Assembly: GCA_022747635.1 (NCBI GenBank)
Contig: JAKTNV010000020.1
Span: forward strand, 2,269,501 to 2,333,500
Source of the DNA: Hetaerina americana
Lineage: Eukaryota; Arthropoda; Insecta; Odonata; Calopterygidae
Reading direction: 5' to 3'
DNA length: 64,000 nucleotides
Numbering within the stretch: position 1 is the stretch's first letter; the number at the start of each line of letters is the position of its first letter. A program made the position numbers and the translations under genes. The notes beneath the pieces are model-generated. The model did no database searches. It was given only the letters and a program-made list of their open reading frames with translations, and was not told the origin of the DNA. Positions 36,331 to 47,687 of this stretch are shown here, in pieces.

Positions 36331-37102
36331 TCTCAAGAAAGTAACTTACGTTTCGGCCCAGCGTGGGGGGGCCAGAGCCACCATCTTGGTATGCCCAAAC
36401 GTCCCTGCACTCAATCTACGCATCCTGCGGTTCTACTAGACTCACCCTGCCAACTGTTAAGATGTGCGCTGTAATTGAAAATCACCGGAGTTTTGAAGTG
36501 CGATCCGCTATTAGTTTTCACTGGCAAAAATCCACAAGACAACTGAAATTTATGGACAGCTTTGTGCGTAGTGTGTGGAGATGGGATAATGAGTGAAGGC
36601 AGTGGAGTGAGGCAGTGGTGCATTCAGTTCAAAAATGGCCACAGCACAAATGCTCACGACGAGGACCGCAGTGGTTGTCCTCGCCTTGTGACGAATGAAC
36701 TGACGGATGGCCAGTTTTTGGACATCATGGTCCTCTGTCCGTTTACTCTTTAACAAACGACACCACTGGCGCACAACACTGTCACTCATGACTAGGTCGA
36801 TGCACAGCACAAATTTCCCGACGATGAATGTCAGCAGCTTTGAAGTTTACTGCCAGTAAAAACCTAAACACTAAATGGATTTCACATTTGGCGGAACTTC
36901 CAATTGTATAGCTCATTTTGACACGCTACCATAAACAAACGACAAGCGGCGCAGTCTTCTCTACCACTGCAGCTCGAGGCGTACTGCCTCCCTTGTGTGT
37001 GTGTGTGTGTTTTGTGAGTCAACACAGGAAACAGCAGGCTCCCCCCCCCACTAATTGGCTCGCCACACGGAAACCGAGGTTACTTTCTGGACATCCCTCG
37101 TA
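36331..37102. mobile_element. composite mariner relic: two convergent transposase N-terminal halves
   Basis: Plus strand from ATG 36462: MCAVIENHRSFEVRS, then after a frameshift CGDGIMSEGSGVRQWCIQFK and DEDRSGCPRLVTNEL, a mariner DNA-binding region. Minus strand from ATG 36916: SSAKCEIHLVFRFLLAVNFK, AADIHRREICAVH, then MSDSVVRQWCRLLK, the same region of a related transposase pointing the other way. They meet near 36.7 kb. The right end keeps a TIR (read inward CGAGGGATGTCCAGAAAGTA from the TA at 37101-37102) and the left end a weaker AAGAAAGTAACTTACGTTTC near 36336. No catalytic domain is present. A (GT)n tract sits at about 36995-37010. Confidence 0.65.
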
Positions 37103-38423
37103 TTAACCGAGCCACGCCGTAATTCAAGAGGCGTCCACTGGCGCCCCGCTCGCGGGTCATCCGTCGCTCGCGTTGGGGCATGCACCTTCACCTCAGCCTC
37201 TGAGCGTCGCTTTCATTGGTCAGAGTGGGGAGGGGGTGGAGTAGTGGGGACGGAGGGAGGGAGGGGGTTGATGTGTAAAGAGAGAGAACTCGTGCGCATC
37301 GGAATGAACGGTTTACGGCCGCCGAGTCGAGCACGCCGACCATCGCCTCTCGACTGTCACATTTTCCCCCAGGGTAAATTAATTTTTCAAGATGAAGAGG
37401 CGTTAAAACTGCCTTGCGACTTCATATTCCTTTCTCGTCCGCCACCGTAAGACTCACCATCCTCTCCTCCTTCTCGCGAGCTCATGGATCTCTTTTTCTT
37501 CTTCTTCTCCGAAATGAAACGTGGATCGCTCTGAGCGCACACCGGCCGGCCGGCCAGCCAGTGTCTCATTCTACTCTGTTCTGTGCGGATCCAATGCATA
37601 GCATCGTTTCGCTAATTAGTGCAGGGATTGCAGGAAAGAAGAATGTAGGACTCACTCAAGATATATCACTGCTCCGCTCTATTTATCGGTGACATTTTTA
37701 TTAATTAGACACAAAGATCCTAATTCCCCGTGCCAATACACTCTCATCCGGACAGTTTCATAACATTTTCCGAATTTAAATGCATCACCAATATTACTCG
37801 TACAATCTATAATTCAGTATATATGGAATGATCGCATGTTTTTCTCAATAATAAGAGAATAAAACTCAAAATAATATAAGATTTTCTATAAAAATCTCGC
37901 CATCTAAATGAAAACTATTTTCTGAAATATCAATAGTCTATGACAGTTCTCGGGAATTGAAAATCATTTATAAAGTTGCTTCCCTATCCTTAAGTAACTA
38001 TTTCGACAACATAATTGCTGCAGTCAGTTTATCTTCCAGCATGCGTAACACGCCCACCACGTAAAAATAGTTTAACGGCCTTTATTCACGTATTCTCCCA
38101 AGGAAACGATAATTTCATGCACCGATAAATTTTCTGGAAAAATCGAAAACTATGATTTCCGACGAAAACCTATCAATAATGATATATTATGAATATATGC
38201 TCACATATTATAATATGTATGCCCGTAGAAATAAACTAAAATCACATATACCTATTTCCTTATTAAAATATCGATAACACAGCTGCAGACTTATTTTGAT
38301 AATCTGCAAATTGGACTCATTTAAGAGTCAAATTAAAAGAAAATTCCACATGAATTGGATCTTGAACGTGAATTCAATACAACTAGGTATGCATTTAATG
38401 ACTATAAGATATAAATAACGTTA
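37103..38423. other. no gene recognised
   Basis: GC-rich to about 37.55 kb, then AT-rich. Frames at 37.05-37.7 kb carry no recognisable motif. Confidence 0.5.
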
Positions 38424-38747
38424 ACGAATCCGCGGGGGAACGAGATGGTGCGGTGACTACAGTAATGGCTTCCCACCCAGAAGGTCCGGGCTCAAATCCC
38501 GGCGGTGTTGAATATTTTTCGGAGGTATTTCAATCCCTACTTGAGGTGCTTTGTGGAGGGCACTTTGAGTGAGTACGCCGTCCGTCGGATGGGACGTTCA
38601 GCTCCGGACCCCTTGGCGACTATCGTAAAGAGTAGGCTAATGCCGACGCCGGGTTTCTCTCCACCCTTCATCCTTTCCTGTTCATCCCCTATGGCGCAAA
38701 TGACCTCAGCTGTCGGTCGCCTCCCCTAAAAACTACTACGAATCCGC
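38424..38747 (+). mobile_element. SINE-1 copy 2 with 10-bp target-site duplication
   Basis: ACGAATCCGC is present at 38424-38433 and 38738-38747, bracketing a 304-bp element that begins GGGGGAACGAGATGGTGCGG. The head has a B box GGGCTCAAATCCCGG; the body (CCGTCCGTCGGATGGGACGT, GCCGACGCCGGGTTTCTC) and the end GCTGTCGGTCGCCTCCCC plus an ACTACT tail match copy 1 closely. This is the cleanest full-length SINE in the window and defines the family's ends. Confidence 0.93.
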
Positions 38748-41632
38748 AGTTTCAATGTCTCATGCCATAGCAGCAGATCACATTCGTCGATGTCATGATT
38801 TCCGTGCAGCCCCCGGATATACGGCAACTCAGCATTGCATTTCGTCGCGCAGGTGGCGTGGTGTCACGGCGCAGCCTGGTGCTGCATGCACCAGGTCTCC
38901 GACGAAAGCTGAGCGTGCATGCAAATCCCTAACCTTTAGAAGTCGGTTGATGGTGTATTGGGGTCACTGGGAGAAGCACGAGAGGGGTGCGCAAACGATG
39001 ACGTCAACTCAGAGACGCAACTAGTGACGACAGGCGTGGAGACGAGTCGAGCGGATGGACTCCACGAGTCATAGCACTGCATGTCAGAGATTAATTACCA
39101 ACAATTACGTAACCGTTTGGAGAAATTTAATGAGTTCCTAATACAAATATGCCTTTCGAAACGACCAAGGTTACTGTGAGATGGCTTCCTCGTTTATAGT
39201 TGAAATTTCTTCTTGTAGGCGGAAAGATTCACATGGAAAGTTCATGGATTATGCTAAGAAATGAGTGAACGTAAGTTAAATCTCGCGAAAGCAAATTAAA
39301 AATGCAGGGCCTTAGAGAATTTCATTTGCGTTCAAAGCAAATACTTAAAACCAAAATTTTCCCAACATCAAACGTGATAGCGAATTTTCAGAACATTTGT
39401 CACAACGGTTTTAATATACCTTATGTCACTGTCAATATTTTCGTTATTAAACCTTAATACTTAGGAGCAATACTTTTGATAGAAAGATGCAATTCATCAC
39501 TTATGTTACGCGTTATAACTATGTAGGTTAATAGATATTAATCCGAGCACTAAGGAAGAGTAATAGTCAATGATTCTACACATAAACCTTCTTCCATTCA
39601 CCGCAAATTTCTCCCACTCAAGAAGTTCAATTGAAGTTAAATCAGTTACCTTGTACGAAGGAAGGCAACCTCCACTGCGTAAATCAAATGCGCGTTGAAA
39701 AAACTACCAATTTAGTTTTTTATGATAACCTCTGGAACGTACCTGTAAAAAAAAAACATTTATTTTAGTTCAAAATCACCTAAATTACTTTTACCCATAA
39801 AAATTAGCCATTCTTTGATTAATGATATATTTACGCTAAATTTCCATTTTGTCCCATTTGTGCAATACCAATAACAATTAGGGCTTACGTACAGTGACGT
39901 GGAAGTTGGCAGGGGTTTTATCAATCGAGTTACAGGTATTAAAGCGATAAAAAGTGCCCAGCACCTCCTAAAGGACGATTTTTCAATTGAACGGGAAAAT
40001 GACTAATTATTGTGACACATTTAAGAAACTCTTGCAACATGGGAGAGTCCTGTTAATGAAACACTTAAACTATTGCAATAAATAACTCACTGAAATGTCA
40101 TGAATTATGAACACCCGAACATTACAATGGTATTCTCCTGAAAAAACAAAACGTATTTGAAAAAGTTTAAAATAAAGAAACTCTCAAAAAATTTACTCTC
40201 GCTTCCACTAAACTTAAATAGTATTAAGGCAGCAAGAGCAAGGAGAATATAGAAGTCCAGCTCCTTCATTCATTTTAATGTACACAAGTACAGGTAATCA
40301 ATTAGATAATACAACGTAATTTGTGAAAATTAATGAAGTATTCACTCCCGTCTAATGCGTTTTCACAATGTTTATCGTAAATAACCCGCGGAAGTTTTCC
40401 GTAGGCCTTCCAAAATATTTGCCTACTATGGTGGTGGCAGCCCGTGTCGCCAGTATGTCCCGAATTAAGCCGCACTTCACGGAACACACACACGAGTGGA
40501 TTCCCCGCGACTTGTGTTCACCGCGAAATCAAATCTCTTACGCCCCCCGCTTCCCGTTAGTACTGCCATCGAAATCACAGGCCGTACTTGGAGCTCCATC
40601 AGGAAACGAGCAATTGTAATCAGTTCAATCGTACCTCAAGAACCGCTTCAACTATTCTCTTTCCTTGCGTTCGGGGGTCGCTGCCATTACCATTCAATGA
40701 CATATAAACCATTGCGACGTTTCAGGGCGATTGCTGTGGTCACTTCCTCCTTGCATGCCACACTAAACCTCAATATCTTTGCTCCATTGTAACCTGAAGT
40801 TGATTGATAAATGTTTTTGTAATGTTGAAAATACACTTAATTCATGCATTCTTTTTCTATTAGTTTCATATTAATTATGAGTACACCGTTAATTCATTAA
40901 ATCTGCAAATCATCTCACAGTTATTTATTCATAATAAGTATTTATTCAAGGAACGCAACATTAATAATATACATTGTTATTATGACGCAAATGAACATTG
41001 ATATTCTCATTTCCCTACTAATGTGACCATTTTTGTCCGAATCGCTTCCGAAATAAGCCAACTTCCACCTGCCTAGTGTATACCCTTCTAATTTAATCTA
41101 ATCTTTTTCTCAAAATTCAAATCTTTATTTTGTTCACAATATTTCTCATAATATCAAATTACATTTCTTTCAAAATCCGCTCGGTAATGATTGCATCTCT
41201 TTGGCTGAGTGCATAACTAGAGGTTGCATAACTAATACTACCGACCGATGTGACTTTTCTGATTCCCAACCGACTCGCATCCCTGCCTACAGCCCTTCCC
41301 ACACCTACCTACCGGTGAACTCCCCATTCCGGGCTGCAAAGAACACTCGAGCATCGCCGTCTCATCCCTCGTCCCACTCAGACTTTCCATCCGACACCTG
41401 AGCAGTCCGTGGTATGCATGAATTGCTGATTAAGTCCTTTACCCCTCCAAACTACTACCATCTTCGGGAATCAATGCCACCCAATTTAGTCTGGCAGACG
41501 GCTTCTCGAAATCAACGAAATACATGAATACACCCTGATTATTGGTGTTATTTAAATGTCATAAAGTTGCCCCGGAGACGGCAAATTACACACTGATTTC
41601 ATTCTATACTCCTTTCTAATAGTGATCTTTTC
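38748..41632. other. no gene recognised
   Basis: Mostly AT-rich spacer; a GC-richer patch at about 38.75-39.07 kb and another at 40.37-40.75 kb have no identifiable domain. No RNA gene or element end seen. Confidence 0.5.
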
Positions 41633-42330
41633 TTAGCTCCTTTTAAACCCACACCTTTTTGCGGAAACTGCCATTTGGGCTGCTGCCGAAGAACAAGAGG
41701 TTTTGATGTGCACAAACTTTGGGGTAACGCCTACTTTCAAACACCCGCTGGTGAAATAGATGTTGAGAGAGGCTTTGCGGCACTTGATGAACAATTTCAG
41801 ATATAACTTTGCCTGTGTTGCCTTGCTAGCGTTAAGAATAAATTGAGTAGCTTCAGGCGTGATGTGGTGGAAGTCGAACATAATGAATAACTGATTGAAG
41901 CACTTTTCCACTTGATTCAATTTTAATATTTACGACCGGGTTTCGATGTATTACATCATCATCAGGTAACAAACTGAAGTTGTGTGCCGTCTCATATACA
42001 TTTAAGATTCCGGAAGGAGGGGAGAGTACGTGGTAGGAAACGAGGGGGGAGAGGAGAGAGAGGGGGAAAGGGGAAGAGGGGGGGGAGACAAGGGAGGCGT
42101 TTACAAGAAATAGCGGAAACGCCCATTTGACCTTGTTCAATAAACAATACAACTAGTCTTAGGGTGCGAAGTGGTCGTCTTGGGTGGATGGCAGCAGTCT
42201 CCAATAAACCATCGGTTGCCGGGACGACACCAGTATGCGGACTGGGTTTGGAGACCAAGGATTAGGCCCTTCTGGAGGGGTGGTGGTGGAATACCCCCAC
42301 TTAACATACACAGGGGGGGAGGCACTTAAG
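41633..42330 (-). mobile_element. Penelope-like element fragment: 5' region plus N-terminal coding, minus strand
   Basis: On the minus strand the coding trace (41920 down to 41640) reads HHITPEATQFILNASKATQA, KLYLKLFIKCRKASLNIYF, GVTPKFVHIKT. It aligns with the N-terminus of the plus-strand Penelope element at 43.3 kb (VEPGTIEYLKNASTAKKAKL, RVASLNIFFNSRC, GLIPNYVNL). Upstream of it, 42330-41925 would be the untranslated/pseudo-LTR region, with a G/A-rich block at 42030-42090 and the ribozyme-like motif at 41924-41985. The RT and GIY-YIG domains are missing. It lies head-to-head with the plus-strand Penelope pieces. Confidence 0.7.
41924..41985 (-). ncRNA. hammerhead-ribozyme-like motif of a Penelope-like element
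   Basis: Minus strand, in order: GTTAC, CTGATGA (box 1), then T plus a stem-loop GATGT-AAT-ACATC, GAAA (box 2), CCCGGTC (stem III region ending in a GTC-type cleavage triplet), GTAAATATT. Stem I can form between TTAC and GTAA, stem II is 5 perfect base pairs, and the order matches a type I hammerhead. Departures: one extra U after CUGAUGA and an extra C in the very short stem III, so activity is uncertain. It lies just 5' of the Penelope N-terminal codons on the same strand; hammerheads at the 5' end of Penelope-like elements are established. Confidence 0.55.
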
Positions 42331-42638
42331 GGCTGGGGTGTTGTTTGTCACGCGCGGTCAAAGTTTACCAACAAAAGTTGATGGAAAGGAAGGGGAAGGA
42401 GGAGGAAGTGAACTGCATGTCATTGAAGAGGGGGGTTTTCTCCTTTACTCGTTGGAAATTTTCCAATTGTTCCAACGCGTCTAATGTTTTGCATTTATTC
42501 GATTAATGTAGCACTTTTAATTTAAAAACTTTTCTATCTCTTAAGGAGAGGTAACCACAGTGTCCCATCAACTAGCAATAGGTCCCAACCAACAATTATT
42601 GAGAACACATTCTCCCCGAGAGTAGTGAATTTGTCCAA
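42331..42638. other. unassigned spacer between opposed Penelope pieces
   Basis: Contains G/A-rich sequence at about 42385-42435. The part from about 42530 may be eroded N-terminal coding of the plus-strand piece, but I could not read a continuous frame. Confidence 0.4.
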
Positions 42639-43290
42639 ATGCGATCTCTCGGATCCCGCATTCCAACGCCTATCGACAGACGCAGCCACACTCGAGAACC
42701 TATTCACGCAAATAGAAGAAGACCAACTCACAATCATAAAAAAGATAAGATAAACAGCTTAGTTATTCTGGATAAAGAAAATTACGTAAGTAAGTGCCAA
42801 GCCTTCATTTCTTCCAACAATTTCGAAATTTTGAAGAAAGACCCCACCGCAGCATACCAAAAGCTGGTTAAAAATGCCATTTCTTCATCCGTCAAAGTTT
42901 TTAGTGAAAAGGAAAAATTCCAACAGGTTAATATGAACCCCCAAGATTATACGGTTTACCCAAACTTCACAGACAAGACGTACCAATCAGACCTGTGGTA
43001 GCCAGTATGAGTGCACCGGCGCATAAATTATCCTACACTCTAAATTTAGTCTTTCGCCAACTATCCGATTTCAAACCAAAATTCAGGATAAAAAATTCGC
43101 TTTCCTTAGTTGAACAGCTCCAAAACGTTACCCTACCCCCGAACGCCAAGTTAGTTTCATTTGATGTCCAAAATCTTTTCCCATCCATCCCGAAACAAGA
43201 GGCATTATCTTACGCCCAAGACATCCTTCCCAATGCTAATGCAGACGGGAAATGGCTCAACCTTGTGGAAATTCATTTTAATGAAATTAA
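42639..43290 (+). pseudogene. Penelope-like reverse transcriptase fragment (PLE-1)
   Basis: The first frame (to 42999) contains INSLVILDKENYVSKCQAFI and KKDPTAAYQKLVKN, the Penelope fingers region. A frameshift near 42985 leads to the second frame: DVPIRPVVASMSAPAHKLSY, then LVSFDVQNLFPSIP, RT motif A with its Asp. It stops matching the RT after KWLNLVE at about 43275, before the catalytic YxDD motif, and runs directly into the N-terminus of PLE-2. Motif-by-motif it is only distantly similar to PLE-2's RT (FDVQNLFPSIP versus FDVKNLLTNIP), so it is a different family and not a tandem copy. Confidence 0.8.
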
Positions 43291-45347
43291 GAAGGTTGAG
43301 CCAGGAACTATTGAATATTTAAAAAACGCAAGCACAGCGAAAAAGGCCAAACTCTACCGGACACTGACCATCAAGTACAGGGTGGCATCTTTGAATATTT
43401 TCTTCAATAGCAGATGCATCAATCTTGGACTCATCCCGAACTACGTCAACTTGAACGCCAACAGCGATTCATTAGCGGCGAGGCACGAGCAGCACAGAGA
43501 GTATGGGGGAAAAAGAACTGCAAGCCTGGTACGCAAGGAGAAAACAGCATCGACCACTACAGATTCCAATTGCACACGGAGCTGTGCCAAGAGCTGAGTT
43601 GGATCGAATGGACGTTATTGGATGACTACGTTCGACAAAAAAGCAGTGATATTGCGCACAAGAAGAGGTTAGTTATCTGTGATAAAATTGACCGTCTTGA
43701 AAGGTTAAAGCATTCCTCAAAAAAGCCCGCTGCGGAAGATACTCCATCCGTATTTCAGAACAGAGTGGTAAACATGTCTAATGTAGTACTTGACATGGAG
43801 CACAATAACTTAATCGATCAGGGTTTTAAATATGTCCAGAACATTCCAATTGGAGCGAAAGACTTGGAGAATTTAGCTGTGGACTGTGAAGTTGCCCTTA
43901 GGAAGAAAGACATCGGCATAAAGACGATCATAGCTAGGAAGTGGTCCCTAAAATTGGGTTCTATTCTCAAGAGCTATCTTCGATCATCTCGTGCAAAACA
44001 TTTTTGAAAGACAACAATCTGATCGTTGAAAAAGCGGACAAAGGCAACACAGTGGTTGTGATGAATAAAAGGGACTAAATTGGAAAGTGTTATGACTTCA
44101 TCAGCAGTGAAAAAATTGTGAAACTCCCAAATGACCCCACCACGAAATTCCAAAGAATAGTTATTAAGTGTTTAAAAACCACCCCCAATATCCTCAAACA
44201 AGGTGAAATTTACAAAGCAATAGTGATGAATCCAAGGGCTCCCAGATTTTTCGGCCTTCTTAAAATTCATAAAGTAAATATTCCCATGAGGCCAGTGATT
44301 TCCAGTGTATCCGCCCCCACGAGAAAACTAGCCTCCCTTTTGAACTCCCTCTTAAGAGAGTTTACAAATTTCCAATCTAAGTTAGGAGTGATAAATTCCA
44401 GCGATTTCTGTGCGCAGCTCTCCAAGAAAGGTCCCCCGCCCTCCAAACATATCCTAGTGTCTTTTGATGTCAAAAACCTTCTCACAAATATCCCGGTTTT
44501 GGAAACATGGGTAGTGGCGGAAGGAGTGCTGAAAAGTGTTGGGGCCGAACCACCCTTCCTCAGCGAATTCATGTCACTTTTGAGATTGTGTGTGGAACAA
44601 AATTATTTCCAATTTAACAATGATTTCTTCAAACAAGTTGAAGGATTAGCCATGGGGTCCCCGTTATCACCACTACTTGCTGACTTGTACATGGACGATT
44701 TTGAAAGTAAAATATTCAGCAACCCCTCAATTTGTACCAAGAATATTCACTGTTGGTTTCGATATGTAGACGCTCTCTTTGCTATATGGACAGGCACTGA
44801 TAGACAGTTAGATAAGTTTCAAACAACCTGAATTCCCAATGCGAAAGTATCAATTTCACTTGTGAGAAAGAACAGAATAATCAATTAATTTTTTTTAGAT
44901 ATCACAGTGTCGAGAAAGGGACGGGTCTTTGATTTTGCAATTTTTCGGAAAAGTACCACCACAGACCACATCATCCCCTCCAACTCCCGCCATCGCATAT
45001 CGCATAAGCTTTCCACTTTTCATTTCCTTCTAAACAGACTGTTGGCCATTCCTCTTTCCAAAAGTAATTTTGTTAAAGAACTCAAAACGATTAAAGGTTT
45101 AGCAATGAAAAATGGTTACAAAGAAAATTTAGTGTACAAAATGCTACAAAGAAAATGTTCCTCCAAAGCATACAATCTTTTGTTCAAACCTATTAATGTG
45201 GAGGAAATAGGTTACAAATGGTGCAAACTCCCATATTATGGATTGATTTCACAGAAGTTAGCCAACCTTTTTCTTAGAGAGAAATTTCGAATAGCTTTTT
45301 ATTATAATAATAACTTAAAATCACTCTTGAATTTGTTGAATCGGTGA
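43291..45347 (+). pseudogene. Penelope-like element PLE-2: N-terminus and reverse transcriptase, endonuclease missing
   Basis: The conceptual protein spans an N-terminal conserved block (GTIEYLKNASTAKKAKL, RVVNMSNVVLDMEHNNL), EKADKGNTVVVMNKRD (then TAA where Tyr is expected), LLKIHKVNIPMRPVISSVSA, LVSFDVKNLLTNIP (motif A), EGLAMGSPLSPLLADLYMD (motif B) and RYVDALFAIW (motif C at about 44760-44780; second catalytic Asp changed to Ala). A frameshift near 44830 leads to the thumb region ending FRIAFYYNNNLKSLL at 45347. Penelope proteins normally continue into a GIY-YIG endonuclease; none is readable here. Inactive: stops near 43604 and 44077, frameshifts, motif C loss. The 5' end is fused to PLE-1. 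Confidence 0.88.
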
Positions 45348-45499
45348 AAAACGGCAAGCGCGGTATCAGAGTCATGGGTGCTGTATATACGAGTATTCAT
45401 TTGCTATGTAGCATTAGTCCGAAAACGGCACATTTTGGCCATTGCATCGGATTCAATCAATTATATCAGACTATTAATGATAACAATGATTACGTTTAC

Positions 45500-45625
45500 A
45501 AACAACCAAGCCCTAGATGGAGGAAACCCCACCCTGGCGGGAATTGAACCAACGACCCTTGGAATGGTGGACGAGGACGTTGCCCCGTCGCCATCGCGGT
45601 CGGTTTCTTAGAATACTCCCATAAG
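45500..45625 (-). repeat. tRNA-like SINE head, minus strand
   Basis: The minus strand reads GCGATGGCGACGGGGCAACG (A-box-like) and, about 30 bases on, GGTTGGTTCAATTCCCGCC (B box). Length and position fit a tRNA-derived head; the body was not delimited. It lies just downstream of PLE-2 where the endonuclease would be, and might be what replaced it. Confidence 0.5.
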
Positions 45626-47687
45626 TCTGTCAAAAAATGGCCAGAAAGACATAGATGACCCTTCGTTGTAAAATCATGATGTAATTGCATTCATGCATTG
45701 CGAAACTTGTTGACGTCACTGGTATTTCTTCCACGCCGTCAGCACTTTCTCATTTGTTTTCCTTTCAGACCCCTTCACCTCCTCCATCATTCCCACGCCC
45801 ACATTTCAAATACCTCCCATCGAGGTAGAAAATCTTGCCTGAATGACCTAGTTGCCACACCGCAAGAGACCACGCTCCCCTTAGTAATTAAATTATATTT
45901 CTATTTAAAATTGCAAGAGTAAAGCAAAAATTTAAGTAATAAATATAATCTGGCGGAGGAGAGAGACTTGCAGCAATACAATACAAGCTGAGTTGGCAGA
46001 GAGTTTGAGAGATATGATTTGTTTCAAGAGGACGCTCATGTTTGCGGAGCCCTCAGCATGATACGTAATGGCACGAGGGGAGGGGTTGGGTAGAGGGGAG
46101 GGGAGGGGGAAGGAGGGGAAGTAGGGGAGGGGCGTGACGCGACCGGAGGAGGAGAGGACAGGTGCTCGCAGGAGGGGAAATCACGTGGCGGCGGAGGAGA
46201 GGGGGGGCAAGGGGTGGCACCTTAAATGAGCCGGAAACAAGTCTCTTGAAAACAGAACTGCGCAGAGTAGAGCGCTTTATCTTTGAGAAAAGCCAGTGGT
46301 CCAATTTAAAAGCGTTTAGTAATTCAGATGCCGAGAGTAATGACCCCGCGCAGAGAGTTTCCCTGAGAGTAAATAAAACTTCCACCCTGCTTTCGGTTCT
46401 CCCAAGACATGAATTCCGACGAAAACGCCGGAGGAAAAACACCATGGATATATTTAGACGACCGGCTTCGTGATATGACTTGCTATTTTAACTGCCTCAA
46501 GGAAAGATGCTTGCACTACAATATTTCAGGATCACTTTTTTCGTCCGATTTGTCAGTGGTTGTAAAATATTTTACCCAGCGACTTAATCCTCATTAACTA
46601 AATACGCATAGAAAATATAGGAAATATATAAAACATCCATAATTGATGGTCGCTAGTAGCCGCTAATTCTTCAAAACCATATTTATACTATTAAAGCCTT
46701 GCTTTGCCTTAATAAACCGAACCATTACTCGTCAAATTGGAATACGAGAGCCGAAAAAAGGAATGAATTTCTAGGCAAATCATTTCTTAGTTAAAGGGAA
46801 ATAAGAAACACATTTTGCAATTTTTTTTTCGTTTTCCTTCTTCACTCGAATGATATCAGCGAGGAAATTTCTTAAAATTAAAAATGGAAAAGCTGTTTAA
46901 AATACGTCTCAGAGAGAGTTCCCATTAAACACAAGGCTCTGTTTTAAGAGGGATAAGAATGGAAATTCACCGATAAGAATGCTCCGGCAATTTCAGTCGT
47001 GCCGAGTTATGCATCCTAATCCAACGTTTTACGGCTCGGCCCTCGAGGCAAATTAGTACCGAATCTCATTGGACGAACGCCGCAAGACTCGGGGCGAGCC
47101 CAAGGCCATCCTCCAGGGGGCACCACCGTCGCGGGTGGCCCCTCTTCGTCTCTTTGCGATGCGAATCTCGGTGAGACGACGTTCCCAGGGATTGCCATGA
47201 ACCGAGCAATTAGCCGCCGAGGGAGTAATTTGCGAACTCCCTTTTTTTGCCTCGGCGAGCCGTCCGCGGCTCCATCCATCCTTCCCTCTCCTCTCCGAGG
47301 CAGATCCTTTGTGTCCTCCTATCTACTCCCCACTGAGTCCGCTCGCCTCGTCTGAAAATGAAGGCGAATTAAGGAAGAGGCCGGAGGGGAAGGCGAGGGT
47401 GTGGGTGGTCGCGGGGGTGGAAAGGGGGGGGCATGTCTTCTGCCCCCACCGCGAGAGAAAGCGCCACCGCTCCCCTCATCCGTCAGCCCCTCGGGGTCAC
47501 GTCACGATAGCAAGCTACGCAAACAAAATAGAGCCACCGGAGGCTTTCCAATTCCACCTCTTCTCTGGTCCTTCGTTTTTATTCCTTCACACTTGTATTT
47601 TTGAATCCAAGACGATGTAACTACATAAAACTACAAACAAATTAAAACATCAGTATTTCCTGAACGGGAATCCACAGTAAATTAATA
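45626..47687. other. no gene recognised; G-rich tract at 46.07-46.23 kb
   Basis: 46070-46225 is strongly G/A-rich with many GGGG runs (quadruplex-prone); frames there and at 47.0-47.6 kb are low complexity. The remainder is AT-rich. Confidence 0.5.

Noticed and set aside
38820..38920. Short hairpin CCTGGTGC...GCACCAGG in a GC-rich patch
   Set aside because: Stem of only 8 bp; expected by chance in this length.
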